From the NCBI GenBank assembly GCA_000708835.1, contig DF237024.1, positions 62,001 to 126,000 on the forward strand: a stretch of 64,000 nucleotides of DNA, read 5' to 3'. Position 1 is the first letter of the stretch; each line of letters opens with the position of its first letter. The notes beneath the pieces were generated by a model. The model did not search any database and was not told the origin of the DNA. It saw only the letters and a list, made by a program, of their open reading frames with translations. Shown here piece by piece: positions 51,249 to 63,748 of this stretch. A program made the position numbers and the translations under genes. The stretch comes from Klebsormidium nitens. Its lineage: Eukaryota > Streptophyta > Klebsormidiophyceae > Klebsormidiales > Klebsormidiaceae.

Positions 51249-52900
51249 TAAGCAACTCAAACACATTAAGTACCTATTTGATAGTGATTCTTTCGCGTCA
51301 AAGCTGATGGGTACTGCCCCCACGTGTAGCACCATCCGACAAAACTAAGATCCAGTTTGGATCTGGCCGTCTGGTTGCGTCAAAGTGTGGGATGCAATCA
51401 GTATCAGGTTAGATTTTCCAGTGTTAGGTGCAACACGAGACGCTACGTTGAACCAGGTAGTAAGAGTTGAGGTGTCTAACGACCAGGTTTGAAAAACGTT
51501 GAGCGGCCCAGTTGGGAGGCTCACCGATCAGGCGTGTGAAGATTCATTGGACTCGAGCACGCAGTCAGACGGGAACTTCATGTCGAGTACGAGAATTCTG
51601 TGAGGATACTGACCTAGCTACAGTCACATCCGACAACCAGCAAAGCTACAGACGCCAGGAATACAAGGAGTTCATCAATTGTCAGTGCGATACTAAGTAC
51701 AACGATTTGTCGAGTCGCCTGCAACTGGGGGGCCGCCTACCTTTGGTGCAATCAGTTCCCTTATGATGATAAGGTCTGACCAAAGCCGGCGATATATCCG
51801 CGCCGCTGCTTCAATATTCTGCAAGCCAGTATCGACGACTCATCCGAAAATCGTTTCAAGTTTGGGTATATGGCTCCGATATGGCAAAAGAATTCCGAAT
51901 TGATGAATTGATCACTGTATGATCGCTGTGAGTCTGAAGTTCAATGCGCAATCCCCGCAACCTAGTACGGTAACCACAACTAGTAATCTAGCCTGTTCGG
52001 ATCCTCTTCATAAGAGGGCACTACATAGCTGCTCAGCTTGAGCCAGTTGCACGCACTATATGATGCCAGTATGTGCACTGAACTTAGTCGATTAATTGCC
52101 AAATGTCAACTTATCGCAAAGAATCGAAGCTGAGCATGATTAACTATGACTTGATTCGCGCCGCCGCGACGGTCTCGAGTAAAATCTGTGACCACAACAA
52201 TAGAGTGATGCAAAGATCATTCCGACCGGATCTGATACCATACTCGCGACGGTCATGAAAAGTGTAATTGATCAACTTAAAAGATTGATCAATCTTTTAA
52301 CTCGAGTTCGTCGGAACTCGTTAGATCCCGCCATGACATGACAAGATGGGAAGGAGTTGGACTAGACCCAGCTAGGCATCACACGATCATGTTTGGAAAG
52401 CAAAGATTCACTGCATCCGATATACGTGAGTGACTGGCCGGGCGTGCACCATGGCTGCCTGGCTGGGCCTGGGGCTAGCGTGTCGATTCCCAATAGCCAC
52501 ACAACTTTAGAGGCTACTGACTTACATACAATCATACGAATTGGAATGCATACTATGATATTCAAGACACGAAGCGTGCTTACAAGGTTCATCACAAAAT
52601 ACAAAGTGGATACAACAATTGACAGCACTATGACATCGGTTGGCAGTGTGGCAGGGACGCTCTGCACCAATTTCCAAAACGAGCGAGTGCAGTAACACAC
52701 TTGCCTGTCCGCCTGCTTAAAGGACTTATTGTGTGCCGGCAGAAAACGTACTGCAACGACAACAGATCCACCGACGAACACTCTTTTGCATGCACAACTG
52801 CCTTTGAAGCATCAATGTGCGCGCCCAGGAGATAGGAAACACTGCAGCATATCAGCTAAATGCAAATCGTTGAGTGACTTTGCTGAGCAAGTGAAGCCGC
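51249..52900. other. Intergenic region with a possible copia-type LTR remnant
   Basis: Lies between the sialyltransferase-like gene and GRIM-19 (convergent). Contains the candidate retroelement remnant described separately and otherwise only short frames. One open minus-strand frame (52362-52781) is hydrophobic but has no motif. Confidence 0.5.
52225..52325 (-). mobile_element. Possible Ty1/copia LTR end with primer-binding site (remnant)
   Basis: On the minus strand TGGTATCAGA (52231-52240) matches the start of the initiator-Met tRNA primer-binding site used by plant copia elements. Right beside it, on the LTR side, are a perfect 24-base palindrome (52277-52300, centre TTGATCAA) and a second short inverted repeat (CGAGTTC/GAACTCG). 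No gag-pol frame survives in the window, and the LTR limits were not found. Confidence 0.3.
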
Positions 52901-54869
52901 CTACTGATGCATGATTCCAATGGGCTTTGGTGGGGGGATCCACCGTTTCGTGTTGTAGACGCTCTCGCCAGGCACCCAACCGGGAACGTCCTTCATGATC
53001 TTTGCTTCATTTTCAATCTGCCGTTGCTTAGCATGGACAAACCTGGAGCCCGAGAGAACAGCGTCAGTCCACCAGGGCAAACGCTGACTTCATGCGTTCG
53101 CTTAAGAAGAAACATCAGGAACGAAAGGCAAGAGAGACGAGGAAGTGGACGTGGTCAGAAGGTGCTGGCTGCAGCGATCCTACATCTGATGACCTTTCTG
53201 CTGAGAAACCTTGCATATAGAATGCTTCCACGTCATCAAGCTCGCCAATCCGCTTGGCACTCTTTGCAAAGTCTGAGTTAGAAACAAAGTCACGTCAGCC
53301 TCAGCAATGTCAACACAGTCATGGAAAAATAAGCGCTTTATCCGGCCTCGCTTTACGACATCAAGATAGACGATGCTTGATCAATTCAAGCACTCGGACT
53401 TTGTCGGCTCTGAAGTGTCCTCTTTAAGGGGCAGCAGAAGATGAGGCAATCAGCCATCTTGGCATCAACACGATCATCCAACAGGCAAGAGCTTAAAAGT
53501 AATCCCCAGCCCTGTTTGGGATCCAGTGTGATAAAGACAACACGTCCATCCTACTCTCTTCTCTAAGCACACGAAGCATGCTGGCACACGGACACTAGTT
53601 GGAGCTATGCAAGTTGAAAGGCTTCGCTAGCTAGAGCCAGGGCGGACTTCTGACTGCGTAAGGAGACATGGATACTTGTGACAACAATCCTGCATCTTCC
53701 CGGGAATGGGACAAGGTGGGAGCCGTGGCCGGGAAAAGGTCAAGAACAGGTATGGCCTCTCAAACTAAATAAAGGTCTCAACGTGCACGTTTGAGCGAAC
53801 AGATCCTTGGCTTTGCTCTATCTGCCCCTGGGAGCACTGCGTGAAATTTCTGGAACCTGTCCACAGCGGAGCGATTGCAGAAGTGATTAAAAATCACGAT
53901 TCTGAGTACAGAATGAAGGGAAAACGAAGCCAAAGTTCCATGATGATGAGGACTGCAAGATCCCAACTCACCTGAAGAAAGAGACCGACTGTATTAAACG
54001 ATGCCTTCAGAATACCACATAAGAAACGATACCAAGTTCCAGCGCTGGCGAAGGAGCCAGCATTGCTTACCGAGCATCTTCTTCTGCTTGTAGGAAGGGG
54101 ACCACTGCGTAGCGCGCGCTCAACTTTTCCATTTTGTAAGCTCTGCGATGATGGACAAGAAGCTGTCAGGTACGCGTCTTTGCACTGCTTACCAGAATAC
54201 AACAGCGCTTCTTCCCCAAAAAGCTTGCATCATTTCAAGGTGCCATTGCTGATCCTCGACCAACGAAGCCCCCGAATCCATGTTTTATTCAGAAGTTGTC
54301 AAACATCATGTTATCAGAATCAGGAGAAGTAAGAGATTGTACAGGCAGCACAGAGCTGCACTCTGATCACCATGGCGATGCCAGGCTTTCCTATGCTCGA
54401 TCAATGAAGGCGGCAAGCTCTGACAGTTTCTTACAAAGTCACTGCCGACAATCACTCAATGACTGCTGTTCCTTGGCCAGGTGCAAAAGAACCTTTGCAA
54501 TCCCGTCTGCAGAATCATGCTTGGATGGTCGAACTTCCTTATCGAAACCACACGATACATAAACCCCTAGAATCAGGATCGTTAAAAGCCTCTCAGGCAT
54601 TCCTTTCGTCCAAAAGGGACACCTCGCGCAAAACGTCGCCTAATACAGACTTACGCTCTGATCTTGTTGCCTTGGCCCACTTGGTAGAACCCCCACATGA
54701 TAGCCACGGCACCAATGCCAAATACCGTGTATCCATGGGGACCTGTATTTGGGATCCTGCGAGCGTACCGCACCCCAGGAAAACCACCCGGGGGAGGCCC
54801 GTCCTGAAGAAGCGGCATGTCCTTTACGCTGGACATGCCCTTCCGGCCTCGGATCGCAGCCTCCGTCAT
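52901..54869 (-). CDS. Mitochondrial complex I subunit NDUFA13/GRIM-19
   Basis: Accessory subunit of NADH:ubiquinone oxidoreductase in the inner mitochondrial membrane. Exons: 54655-54869, 54071-54142, 52901-53042; 142 residues, matching the plant length of about 143. Start [20 protein letters not shown], followed by the hallmark [20 protein letters not shown] and PNTGPHG. One transmembrane helix ([20 protein letters not shown]) is followed by GNKIR. Exon 2 gives [20 protein letters not shown]. Exon 3 gives [20 protein letters not shown] then IPP, the conserved C-terminal signature, ending MHQ and TAG. Phases 2, 2 and 0 all close. It faces the SAPS gene head to head. Confidence 0.95.
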
Positions 54870-56420
54870 GGTGACCGTGCAAAGTACAATGCACCGAGGA
54901 AAGTGCTTGTATTGACGTTCACTTTGGGTTAAAAAGCATCGAATGCGTCTTGCCCAGCTGATTAGGGCACGCGGATCCCGCTACAATCTTTTAGGTAAAG
55001 CTTTTTGAGGTGATACTTGCAGTGGCTCGTTCAAGAGCTGTGACGTGATCCGACCTCTGCTCCGAAATGTTGCTAACATGCAACAAAGACGATGCACCAG
55101 ATAAAGCAGAACGCGTGCTACTATGAGAGATTTCGAAGCACTCTTGCGCAGACACTGCAGTAATGACAGGCGGCTAACCCGCGACTAATCGCCTCTGCTG
55201 CTTGACAGGATGCAATGCTTCCTTTTGTCCTTCCTACTTCTGAAACCAACAAAGTGGACGCTGCGATTAGAGTAAGATGAAGAATGCAGTTTTGTGCGCA
55301 GGCAAAGGTGAGACTCAGAGNNNNNNNNNNNNNNNNNNNNNNNNNNNNNNNNNNNNNNNNNNNNNNNNNNNNNNNNNNNNNNNNNNNNNNNNNNNNNNNN
55401 NNNNNNNNNNNNNNNNNNNNNNNNNNNNNNNNNNNNNNNNNNNNNNNNNNNNNNNNNNNNNNNNNNNNNNNNNNNNNNNNNNNNNNNNNNNNNNNNNNNN
55501 NNNNNNNNNNNNNNNNNNNNNNNNNNNNNNNNNNNNNNNNNNNNNNNNNNNNNNNNNNNNNNNNNNNNNNNNNNNNNNNNNNNNNNNNNNNNNNNNNNNN
55601 NNNNNNNNNNNNNNNNNNNNNNNNNNNNNNNNNNNNNNNNNNNNNNNNNNNNNNNNNNNNNNNNNNNNNNNNNNNNNNNNNNNNNNNNNNNNNNNNNNNN
55701 NNNNNNNNNNNNNNNNNNNNNNNNNNNNNNNNNNNNNNNNNNNNNNNNNNNNNNNNNNNNNNNNNNNNNNTCAGAGAAGCTGCTTCCTTCTTCTTGCTTT
55801 TGAGCATTAATGCTGGCACGTGTGTTGCGCTTGGCGCTCTTTTTGGCGGGGCAATTTTTGCTTCGAGAGGAGACCGTGTTACATTCCAATGTTTTCGTGG
55901 GAGATTTGTTTCCAGTCTAGCGTTCTCAGAAGGAGACGTAACGCTGTGCTCCAAATGCTCGCGACGATCTCTTCCAAATTTGGGCTGCAACTTCAAGACG
56001 ATGGCGGTGTTCAAAAGCAGAAAGCCAGGAAAGGGGACAGCTCACTGAAGCCTGAAGGTCATGGTGCTATCATTCATCATGGCAGCACGTAGTAGAAGAA
56101 GGTGTGCGTTGGAGCAGGGTCCTTTCTTTGCAGTGGTGGCTTGCTGTAATCTGTAAAAAATAGCGTGCTTGGCGGAAGCAAGATCTGTGTGGGACAGCAC
56201 AAGTTGGGAGACTCTGGCAAACCAAGCAGCTTGTGAACCTGGCAGTGTAGGCCTGCGATTTGGATTGCAGCAGCCTTGAAAATTGAGCAGTACGAGGGAT
56301 CTGTTCAGCGGTTAAGGTAAAGAGTTGCTGGAAATTCTTGTTGGCCTATTCCCGGCTGCTTGGTGCACTTTGTCAGCACAACTCCAGGATTCACCAGGAG
56401 GGGTTTTTGGAGACGGCATC
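54870..56420. other. Divergent intergenic region, GRIM-19 / SAPS gene
   Basis: Promoter-bearing region of two head-to-head genes, interrupted by the second assembly gap. TCAGAG stands on both sides of the gap. No protein-like frame was seen. Confidence 0.55.
55321..55770. other. Assembly gap (450 N)
   Basis: Run of N in the intergenic region. Both flanks end or begin with TCAGAG, which could reflect a repeat that stopped assembly. Confidence 0.99.
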
Positions 56421-59400
56421 ATGTTTTGGCGGGTGGCTGGGCTGGCTACTACGTCGCCGGTACGTGCAAGTACCGCCTGCAATACGAAGCTGGACTTTTA
56501 CCGCTTCCTGCTGGCCCAAGAGAAAGTCCTAGCAGTCAAGACTTGCACTCTTCTGTGGCAGATGCTTAAAGACTCGCTCACTGTGGTAACCGTCAAAGAC
56601 AGGGCTTAGGGTTTGGCGATCAGGTTTGAGCGGATATCAAAGTGCCTTTGTAGTGAACAAGTTTTCCCAGAGGAGCATGTTCCGTACTTGCCCTGTTTTA
56701 CCTGGTGTCATATGGATGCTTCCTCTTGTTGCAGGTGGAGACCGTGCTTGACAAGGAGTCTTTTACGCTAGAGAATCTTCTTGATGAAGATGATCTTATA
56801 CAGGAGGTCAAGTCTATGAACGGGCGTCTTGTGAGCTAGTGAGTGCGCCGTCATCTACGGCTGAAGTCAAGTCTGTTGTGCATTGAATCTGGAGAAATGG
56901 CTGAAGTTGAGTGTTTGGTGAATCGAATCCGGTTCCTCCAAGATCAGTTGGTAAACAAGTTACTAAAAATCTAGGAGACGAATTGGTGAAATTGATTACA
57001 AGAAATTGACAGCCTGCTGCTAAGGACAGGTCAGTCGTAGCTGCAGATCTGTGTGGCGCTGAGTAGATGCTGCTTGTGCTTTTCAAATCCAAATCTCCTG
57101 AACGCTTTCTGATAGATGGAGCATAGTATCTCACTGTCAAGGAAGATCAGGGTGCATTGCTTTCCGAGGCTTGTTGTGGCTCCATATCAAAGAGGGACAG
57201 ACCGCCGAGTAGCTGCGGTACTGGCAATTGTGCTTTGCCCTCAAATTCAGCGCCAAGTTCAAGATGTACCAAGATCAAGTTTAGTCCAGAGAAGCGCTGC
57301 ATTGTTGGTCACATTGTGCTCCATGGATCGTAATCAGGACCTGCGGTTCCAGAAACCCTAACTTAGAGGCCTTAAGAAGGACAGAGCATCGGTGCAGTTT
57401 GTGAAGGACTTCGAGTTGCAATGTCTCAAGAGACTTACACATTGACTGTACCGGGCGAAAATGCCGCGATAAGTAAATGACGATTTTTTTTGCCCAACAC
57501 TCTAAAGTTTCATACAGGAAGTGTTCGACGAAGAAAAAGGGAGACTCTGCGCTGCAAAAACAGCCACATTTTACTCTGGGGGCATAGCAAGCCGTTGCAC
57601 TGAAATACGCTTGCAAGTAACCAGGTGTCAGGATCCTAGCATCTGCCATGAAAGAGGATCGCAGCCTGCCAAACCGATTGATTAGAGCAACTGAATCTGC
57701 TTTACGACTCTTTCTAAGGACCCCTTTCTGGCGTCCTCTTGTCCTGCAGCCTTCGGAACCGTCCCCAGGTCGAGCAGCTTCTCAAGTATGTTGTGGAGGA
57801 ACCCCCACCAGACGCGGACGACAAACGGCTTTTCAAGTAAGTTGTTGGCTTTCACGGAACCAGAGAACACAGCTGCCAGTATCATGTCTTGAGAAAATCT
57901 TCCCAAGACAGGCCCATCATTACTTCTTAAAAAGCAGACCTGACGCTTGTCAACAAAGAAGCTTGCCCGTTCAAGGGCAGGAAGCGAGGTAGTATAACAT
58001 CTGGCACGACAATTTCATTTTGTCATGATCAAGTCATGTCAGGACATTCGCTGTTCACTGTTGATGCATATGATTGGGTTATCTTTTTTCTGTTGGTTTG
58101 GGTGGTCCCTCTCAAGAAGCCGGTACCTTGACATCTCAATTTACATTGACTAGCGTTGCTGCCACACGCCATGTTAACATGCAGGACCTTTTCATCAGCC
58201 CTCCAGTATCTGGGTCAATTCGTACTTATAGAAACCGTTTCGGGCTTGAGCTTCGTTATTGATTTGCATGTGAGCTTGTGCACATGGCTCGCTCTAGCAG
58301 GGGCTCCAGCTTTGGGTTGCAGCCACTCAAACATATGTTTCAACCCTTTGCAGGTACCCCTTCGTTTCTTGTGAGGTCTTCACATGCGAGATCGATGCAA
58401 TCTTTAACACCTTGTTGGAGAGCGAAGAGGTACGGTGTCGAAACCCTTTCCGTGTTTGGACCAAGGATCGGTCCTAGCACTAGCAGACGTCTCGTCCGCA
58501 CCAATTCTCTTTGGTCATCCCCGCAGTGCCGCCTCATAGGCCTTCGTAACCCTGCTCCTCTGGTTGAAATTGGAAAACCCCCATGTATCGCACCTCCGAT
58601 TTTGTGTAATATGTGAACGGCTTCCGGCAATGACATCATCAAACTCATTCACGCAATATCAATGGAACTCGCAACACATAATAGTCCAATGACGTTCTTC
58701 GAGTGGAGCATAAGCATTGCAAAGTTCGAGTGCTCTGCGCAAAGATGAAAAGAGCTTCTGTAAGGCATAAGAGCTGCCATTGGCATCTTTGCAAGCTGTT
58801 GCTGTTCGCGGCATCTCATCTTTGTTCATACCGTGCAGCGGAAAGCATGATTAGCATTGAACTTTGACAAGAACCCAGTGTTCATGACCCACTTGATTCA
58901 GGACTGGTACTGCACTTCTGCAGACTTTCAGTTGTTTTGCTCTTTGGAATTCGCAGTACTAAAGTGTGCATGTTATCCCCGTGGCTGCTGTGTCGACCTT
59001 AACATGTCCCGCATTCCAAGCGACGACAAAAGCACAACAGAATGATCGAACTTGTCGGCAAATTGATCACGCGCGTTTTATCTTTGGCCAGCTCATGGAC
59101 CTGCTCTTCTCCTTTGCCTCCCCCGACCGCCCCCACGGGGCGCTCCTCTCGGGCTACTTCTGCAAAGTGGTCATCTGCCTGCTCGTACGGCGCACGCACG
59201 ACGTGATGCGGTACCTGCAGAACCACCGGGACTATCTGAAGAAGCTCGTGGATCTGATTGGCATCACCTCGATCATGGAGGTGAGCTTTGGATGCAGGTT
59301 TCAGAAACTCAAGGCCTTACATCTCTAACGGATATATGCAAGATCGTCAAGACGTTTCAAGAGATTTCGTGGACCTGTTGCCCTTACTCTCCTATGGAGG

Positions 59401-62400
59401 TGAAGTATTTTGCAGTTCTTAGTGGCAAGCTATAACGTAGTACGTTTCTCAGCCAAGAAAGCGCCCCGAAAAAGAAGGTAATCCTTGGTGAATGGCCCAC
59501 GAAACGACAATCCGGAACAAATTCAATGAAGAAGTACACCTCTTTTGGAAGCCTAAGTGATGGAGTGTATTTTATTCGCAGGTCGTCATGCGCCTTGTGG
59601 GAGCAGACGAGCAGATCTTAATGTTCCATGCGGATGCGGTCCAGTGGCTCGCCGACACGGATCTCCTCGAGATGCTCGTCGAGAAACTTGACCCACAGGT
59701 GATTCTCGAGTACCGAGTTTGTCCACGTGGTCCGAATTGAAGGTACTACGTGCTATCGCACAAGTCTTTATTGAAGCCTCCCCGATCCAACTGTATTTTT
59801 GGCGTCAGGTCCGTGTACCCGACATGCCGCTTCGAGTCATTCAGTAGACAAACTCCTGTGCTTTCGGGGCTCCCTTCGAAGGATGCAGGAACGATCTGCA
59901 GCATTTGCGAGCAGGTTTCGCAAATCGTTCAAGTGCGCAGGGCACATACAGTGCTCGAAAATCTGATTTCGCTTACTCCCCCTTACCAATCGGGTGACGA
60001 GTCGTAAGACTGTTTGCAGTCTGTCTTTGATCCGTCTTCCAGCCCGGAAGTTGTCTCTCCGACTTGTAAAGTAGTGCCAAAATCCTCACACGGGAGTTCT
60101 TCTCCTGTACAGCAATCCCCCGACGTGCACACCAACACGGCCGACACCCTTTCCGCGGTCGCGCGCACCGCGCCCTCCGCGCTCGCGTCTCAGCTCGCGA
60201 GCCCCGACTACATCTCTAAGCTCTTCAAGCACGTCCTCTCCAGTCCCCAGTCCAAGTCGTCCCTCATAAACGCCCTCTCGGTGTGCATAACGCTGCTAGA
60301 CCCGAAGAGGATCTCGGCCGCGGCGGCCGCCGGCCAGGCCCGGGGGATCCAGAACTTGCAGCCGGGCACGGGGGGGCTGATTGCGGCCGCGCCGGAGACT
60401 GTCGACGGAATGCTCCAGCAACTAGGTGAGTGAGATTGTCAAGTTTCTCAGATGATTATGCATTGACGCTGTCGGTGGCCTTGCAGATTCTTGTTTGAAA
60501 AGGGCGTCAGCTTAGAGGTTCACTTCTATCCGAATGTCTTACATTCAAAGCCCGCTGTTTGACGTTGAGATATGATGTTTCGCACCTGGTGCAATTTCCC
60601 GCTCGTGAAGCGCACTTGCGAAAGTCTGTTCGCTTTTTGGAACGACTCAGGGTCTCCAATAGCGTCATCAAGAAACTTAAGATCGTCGAAAGGCATTATA
60701 TTTCAAAGCCATCGCGTCATCAAGAAACTTAAGATCGTCGAAAGGCATTTTATTTCAAAGCCATCTTGCTAGGCAACCTGACTGTTGAATTCCCCCTAAA
60801 ACAGGGCGACGAATGCGTAGTGCTTACGAGCCACACCTAAATGCTTGCCATACTTCCGTATCCACCTGACTCAATAGATTGAGGTATCTTCTCAAGAAAC
60901 GACCAGCGATGGCTGATGGCAGCGGGCCCCCCTCGATATCCTTTGGCTGAAGATGTTCGACTCAACCTTAATTGAAATACAAGGTGTTAAAACTCTGACG
61001 TTTGCATGTTCCAGGTGACCTTCTGAAGCTGCTAGCCGTGAAGGGCGACGAGCACGTGCTGCCCACCACGTACGGCCAGCTGTCGCCGCCGCTCGGCATC
61101 CACCGGCTGAAGATCGTGGAGTTCATTGCGGTGCTCGTGCGCACGGGGAGCGTCCCGGCCGCCGAAGAGCTCATGCGCCTCATGGCGATCAACACTGTTC
61201 TTGACCTCTTCTTCGAGTGAGTTCCGCAGTCCTGAATGTTGTCCTGGTTTCTTAATGTTCTGACCTTGTCATCTGTGTTCCTTATGTCAAGGTGCAGAAG
61301 ATGAGCAGAGAAAAGTTGAGAAAGTCCTTGAGTTTGCTGACCATCGACAGCGTCCTCAATGTGCGCTCCGTGTTCTTATGCTTGATCTCCCTTTCTCGTA
61401 ACGTCGGAATTTTCTAAAATCCATTCTCCGGCGCACTGTAGTCATCGCAAGCAGACAGTACTTTGAAATATCCCTTGCAAGTTTCGTTGCCGGGTAGTCA
61501 TGAGTGCGAAATTTGCTCGACCTGTGAGATCAGGGGGCTAGGATTACAGTTACCATCCACTCAGTCGACTTCCTGAGAAAGCACAGTTTGTTGCCGAAAG
61601 GAAGCCTCCAAACTGTCGCATTGATACGCAGTTTTCCTTGTGCAGTTTCCCGTTCAATAACCTGGTCCACCATCAGGTGGAGTCCATTGTGAACAGCTGC
61701 CTTGAAGACTCGAACCCTGCGCTCCTGGACCATCTCCTTAAGGACTGCAAGCTTGTTTCTCGGATCTTATCAGCCGACGCAGACCCGCACGCACCAGATA
61801 CCACCCCCACGGTGAGCTTTGCCGACGGACTTCTGGGTTTTGCAAATACATGAGTAGTTGTGTGGCAAAGGGCATGCAAGATCAATCGTGACGCCAATTC
61901 TTGAGTTTGTGGCGCCAGTCGTTGAAATATCCGGCAGGCAGAAGGGGTAGAATGTGCTTGGTCGACCTAGCGTAGTGCAGAGTTGGAAGGCAGAGTCGTG
62001 ACGGACCCCCAATCCAGGAAGTTCGCATATACCTTGTTCACAGGTCATCGGGAGCTTTTTGGTCACATCCTCCGAATTCTGTCCTCAGGCTCTCAGCTTA
62101 TTCCTGTAATATGCAAAGCTTCTCTCCCTAAAGGCTCAGCAAACCCAACCACGGCCCATGTTCGCTTAACCTAGGTGTCTGAAAGCTGATTCCTGTATCC
62201 TTTGTGTGCAGGGAACCCCAAAAACGAGCAGTCGCGGGCCTAGCCGTGCCGGTTACATGGGCCACTTAACGCGCATGGCGAACAAGCTGATTGCGCTGTC
62301 GCCAACGAACGACGCGATCCGGGGCGCACTCGAAGGGGAGGCTGGATGGAACGAGTGGCACCAGAACGTGCTGCAGAAGCGGAACAGCGTGGAGAACGTC

Positions 62401-63748
62401 TTTCAGTGGAGCTGCGGGTGAGGAAACCCACGATATCAAGTTGCGCTGTGTTAGCATCTGTCGAAGATATTGGTTTTTGTTGGTTTCGCTCGGCTCTCTT
62501 CCGGCAGTCGTTCTCTTTTCGTTTCCTCAGGGTTTCTGGGGTTTTCTAGATGTTGGCAAGCCCTCTTCGGTGGAGATTCACCTTTGTCCTGAGGTGCAGA
62601 TCCACTGGAGGATTGGTTTGAGTGACCCGCTCGAGGGACTGCGAAACGTGTAATCACGGACGTCGAAAGCATCAGCATGCAACTAGGATTACTGATAGCT
62701 CGGACCAAGATTATACTCGCTGATTATCGCAATTTGTGCAAGTCCCTTCCTTTATGTGTTGTTTCGCTCACTGTGTAGTTGTCATCTACTAATAACGAAC
62801 GCACGTGATCGCCCCCCGTTAAGCGATGCCCATTCTGAGGCGGCCCACTTGGGCTTGATGTGCCTGGAACGTTCGTTCTGACTTGGTAACTCAATGTCGT
62901 CCTTTCCAGGCGGCCGACTGCTGTTGAGGAGCGCACGTCGGAGCCCGTAACCGACGGCGAAAGCGAGTTCATGGACCCGCAGCGCGACTTCGACTTGCCG
63001 CAAGGGAGCATGGCCAACAACATTGGACGGGACCGCTTCAGCAACCGCTACGGAGTGTTCGACGGGGAGGTCGAAGAGGTCAGTCACGAAGTCTGACCTT
63101 CCTTAGTCTGAGGTTCAAGTGTGGGTTTGTTAAAGGCGCACATATTAGCATGTCACGGGAAATGCTTCGGCGATCGGGTGAATCAAGGCAAGGTTACGGC
63201 GTGCAGATTCGCGTATAGCGTTAATAGACTAATTGACAAAACGAACTCGAAAAGGTTACTCGGATTTCAGCGGCAAGCCTCTTCAGTACTGAAGTACTTT
63301 GAAAGTTGCTTGTGGCTAAAGATGGAGACAGGAAGCCGTTGTGGGCTTCGCAGCGAGTTGTGAGGAGCGGTGTCGCAACCACCCGCGTGCTCGCTCTAGG
63401 ACGGGCTCTGAAGAAGACAAAAAATCAGCGGGTTTAACCTGAGCCGTTGCAAAGCTGGTATTTTCCAAAGAAGCACGGTGAAGGTCCTCTGTTCAGCTAT
63501 TCTTTCAGCCGGATCCTTCGAGCATCTCAAAGGCTGGGGCAAGAACGTGTTTTGATCCTTTGTGGATTCACCTCTTTCGACAACAGAAGATCGTAATCTG
63601 CTGTTGGGCGCCCTTGCAGCAGGACGTGTTTTTCGACGACGAGACCGCGGAGGTGGTCATCTCGTCCTTGCATCTGGGGGGTGACGACAGCAGCGACGAG
63701 GACGAGGGGGAAGCCACGTCGTCGAAGAGGAGCCCCGAGGGAGCGGAG
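56421..63748 (+). CDS. SIT4/PP6-associated SAPS-domain protein (3' end beyond window)
   Basis: Regulatory subunit that binds the PP6/SIT4-type Ser/Thr phosphatase. Exons: 56421-56459, 56735-56838, 57750-57836, 58354-58429, 59092-59280, 59582-59698, 60113-60425, 61015-61216, 61646-61811, 62212-62417, 62910-63078, 63620-63748, continuing right; about 599 residues here. Family sequence from the first residue: MFWRVAGLATTSP, VLDKESFTLENLLDEDDLIQ, CEVFTCEIDAIFNTLLESEE, SGYFCKVVICLLVRR, LVDLIGITSIMEVVMRLVGA, QWLADTDLLEMLVEKLDPQ, SSLINALSVCITLLDPKR, GIHRLKIVEFIAVLV, FPFNNLVHHQVESIV, GYMGHLTRMANKL, EWHQNVLQKRNSVENVFQW. An Ala/Gly-rich insert follows LLDPKR. The exon 2 donor at 56838 (TA|GTGAGT) was chosen over the GTGAGC eight bases earlier because only it keeps phase. 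The exon 12 acceptor is GCAGCAG, so one Gln may be optional. Confidence 0.96.
59350..59412 (+). repeat. Possible decayed echo of SAPS exon 5 (donor side)
   Basis: TTCGTGGACCTG and TATGGAGGTGAAGT line up with CTCGTGGATCTG and CATGGAGGTGAGCT at the end of exon 5, with similar spacing. Identity between these anchors is modest. Confidence 0.5.
60663..60765 (+). repeat. Near-perfect 52-base tandem repeat in SAPS intron 7
   Basis: Two adjacent copies beginning CGTCATCAAGAAACTTAAG differ at about one base in the comparable part. The high identity implies a recent duplication. Non-coding. Confidence 0.92.

Noticed and set aside
52362-52781. 139-codon hydrophobic minus-strand frame
   Set aside because: No motif, no splice partners, and next to a possible LTR remnant. 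Too weak to call a gene.
55121-56048. Long frames on both strands across 55321-55770
   Set aside because: They are open only because the 450-base gap contains no stops; the flanks encode nothing recognisable.
56831-56836. GTGAGC donor at 56831 in SAPS exon 2
   Set aside because: Using it leaves phase 0 and cannot join exon 3. The GTGAGT at 56839 gives the family sequence through RNRPQVEQLL.
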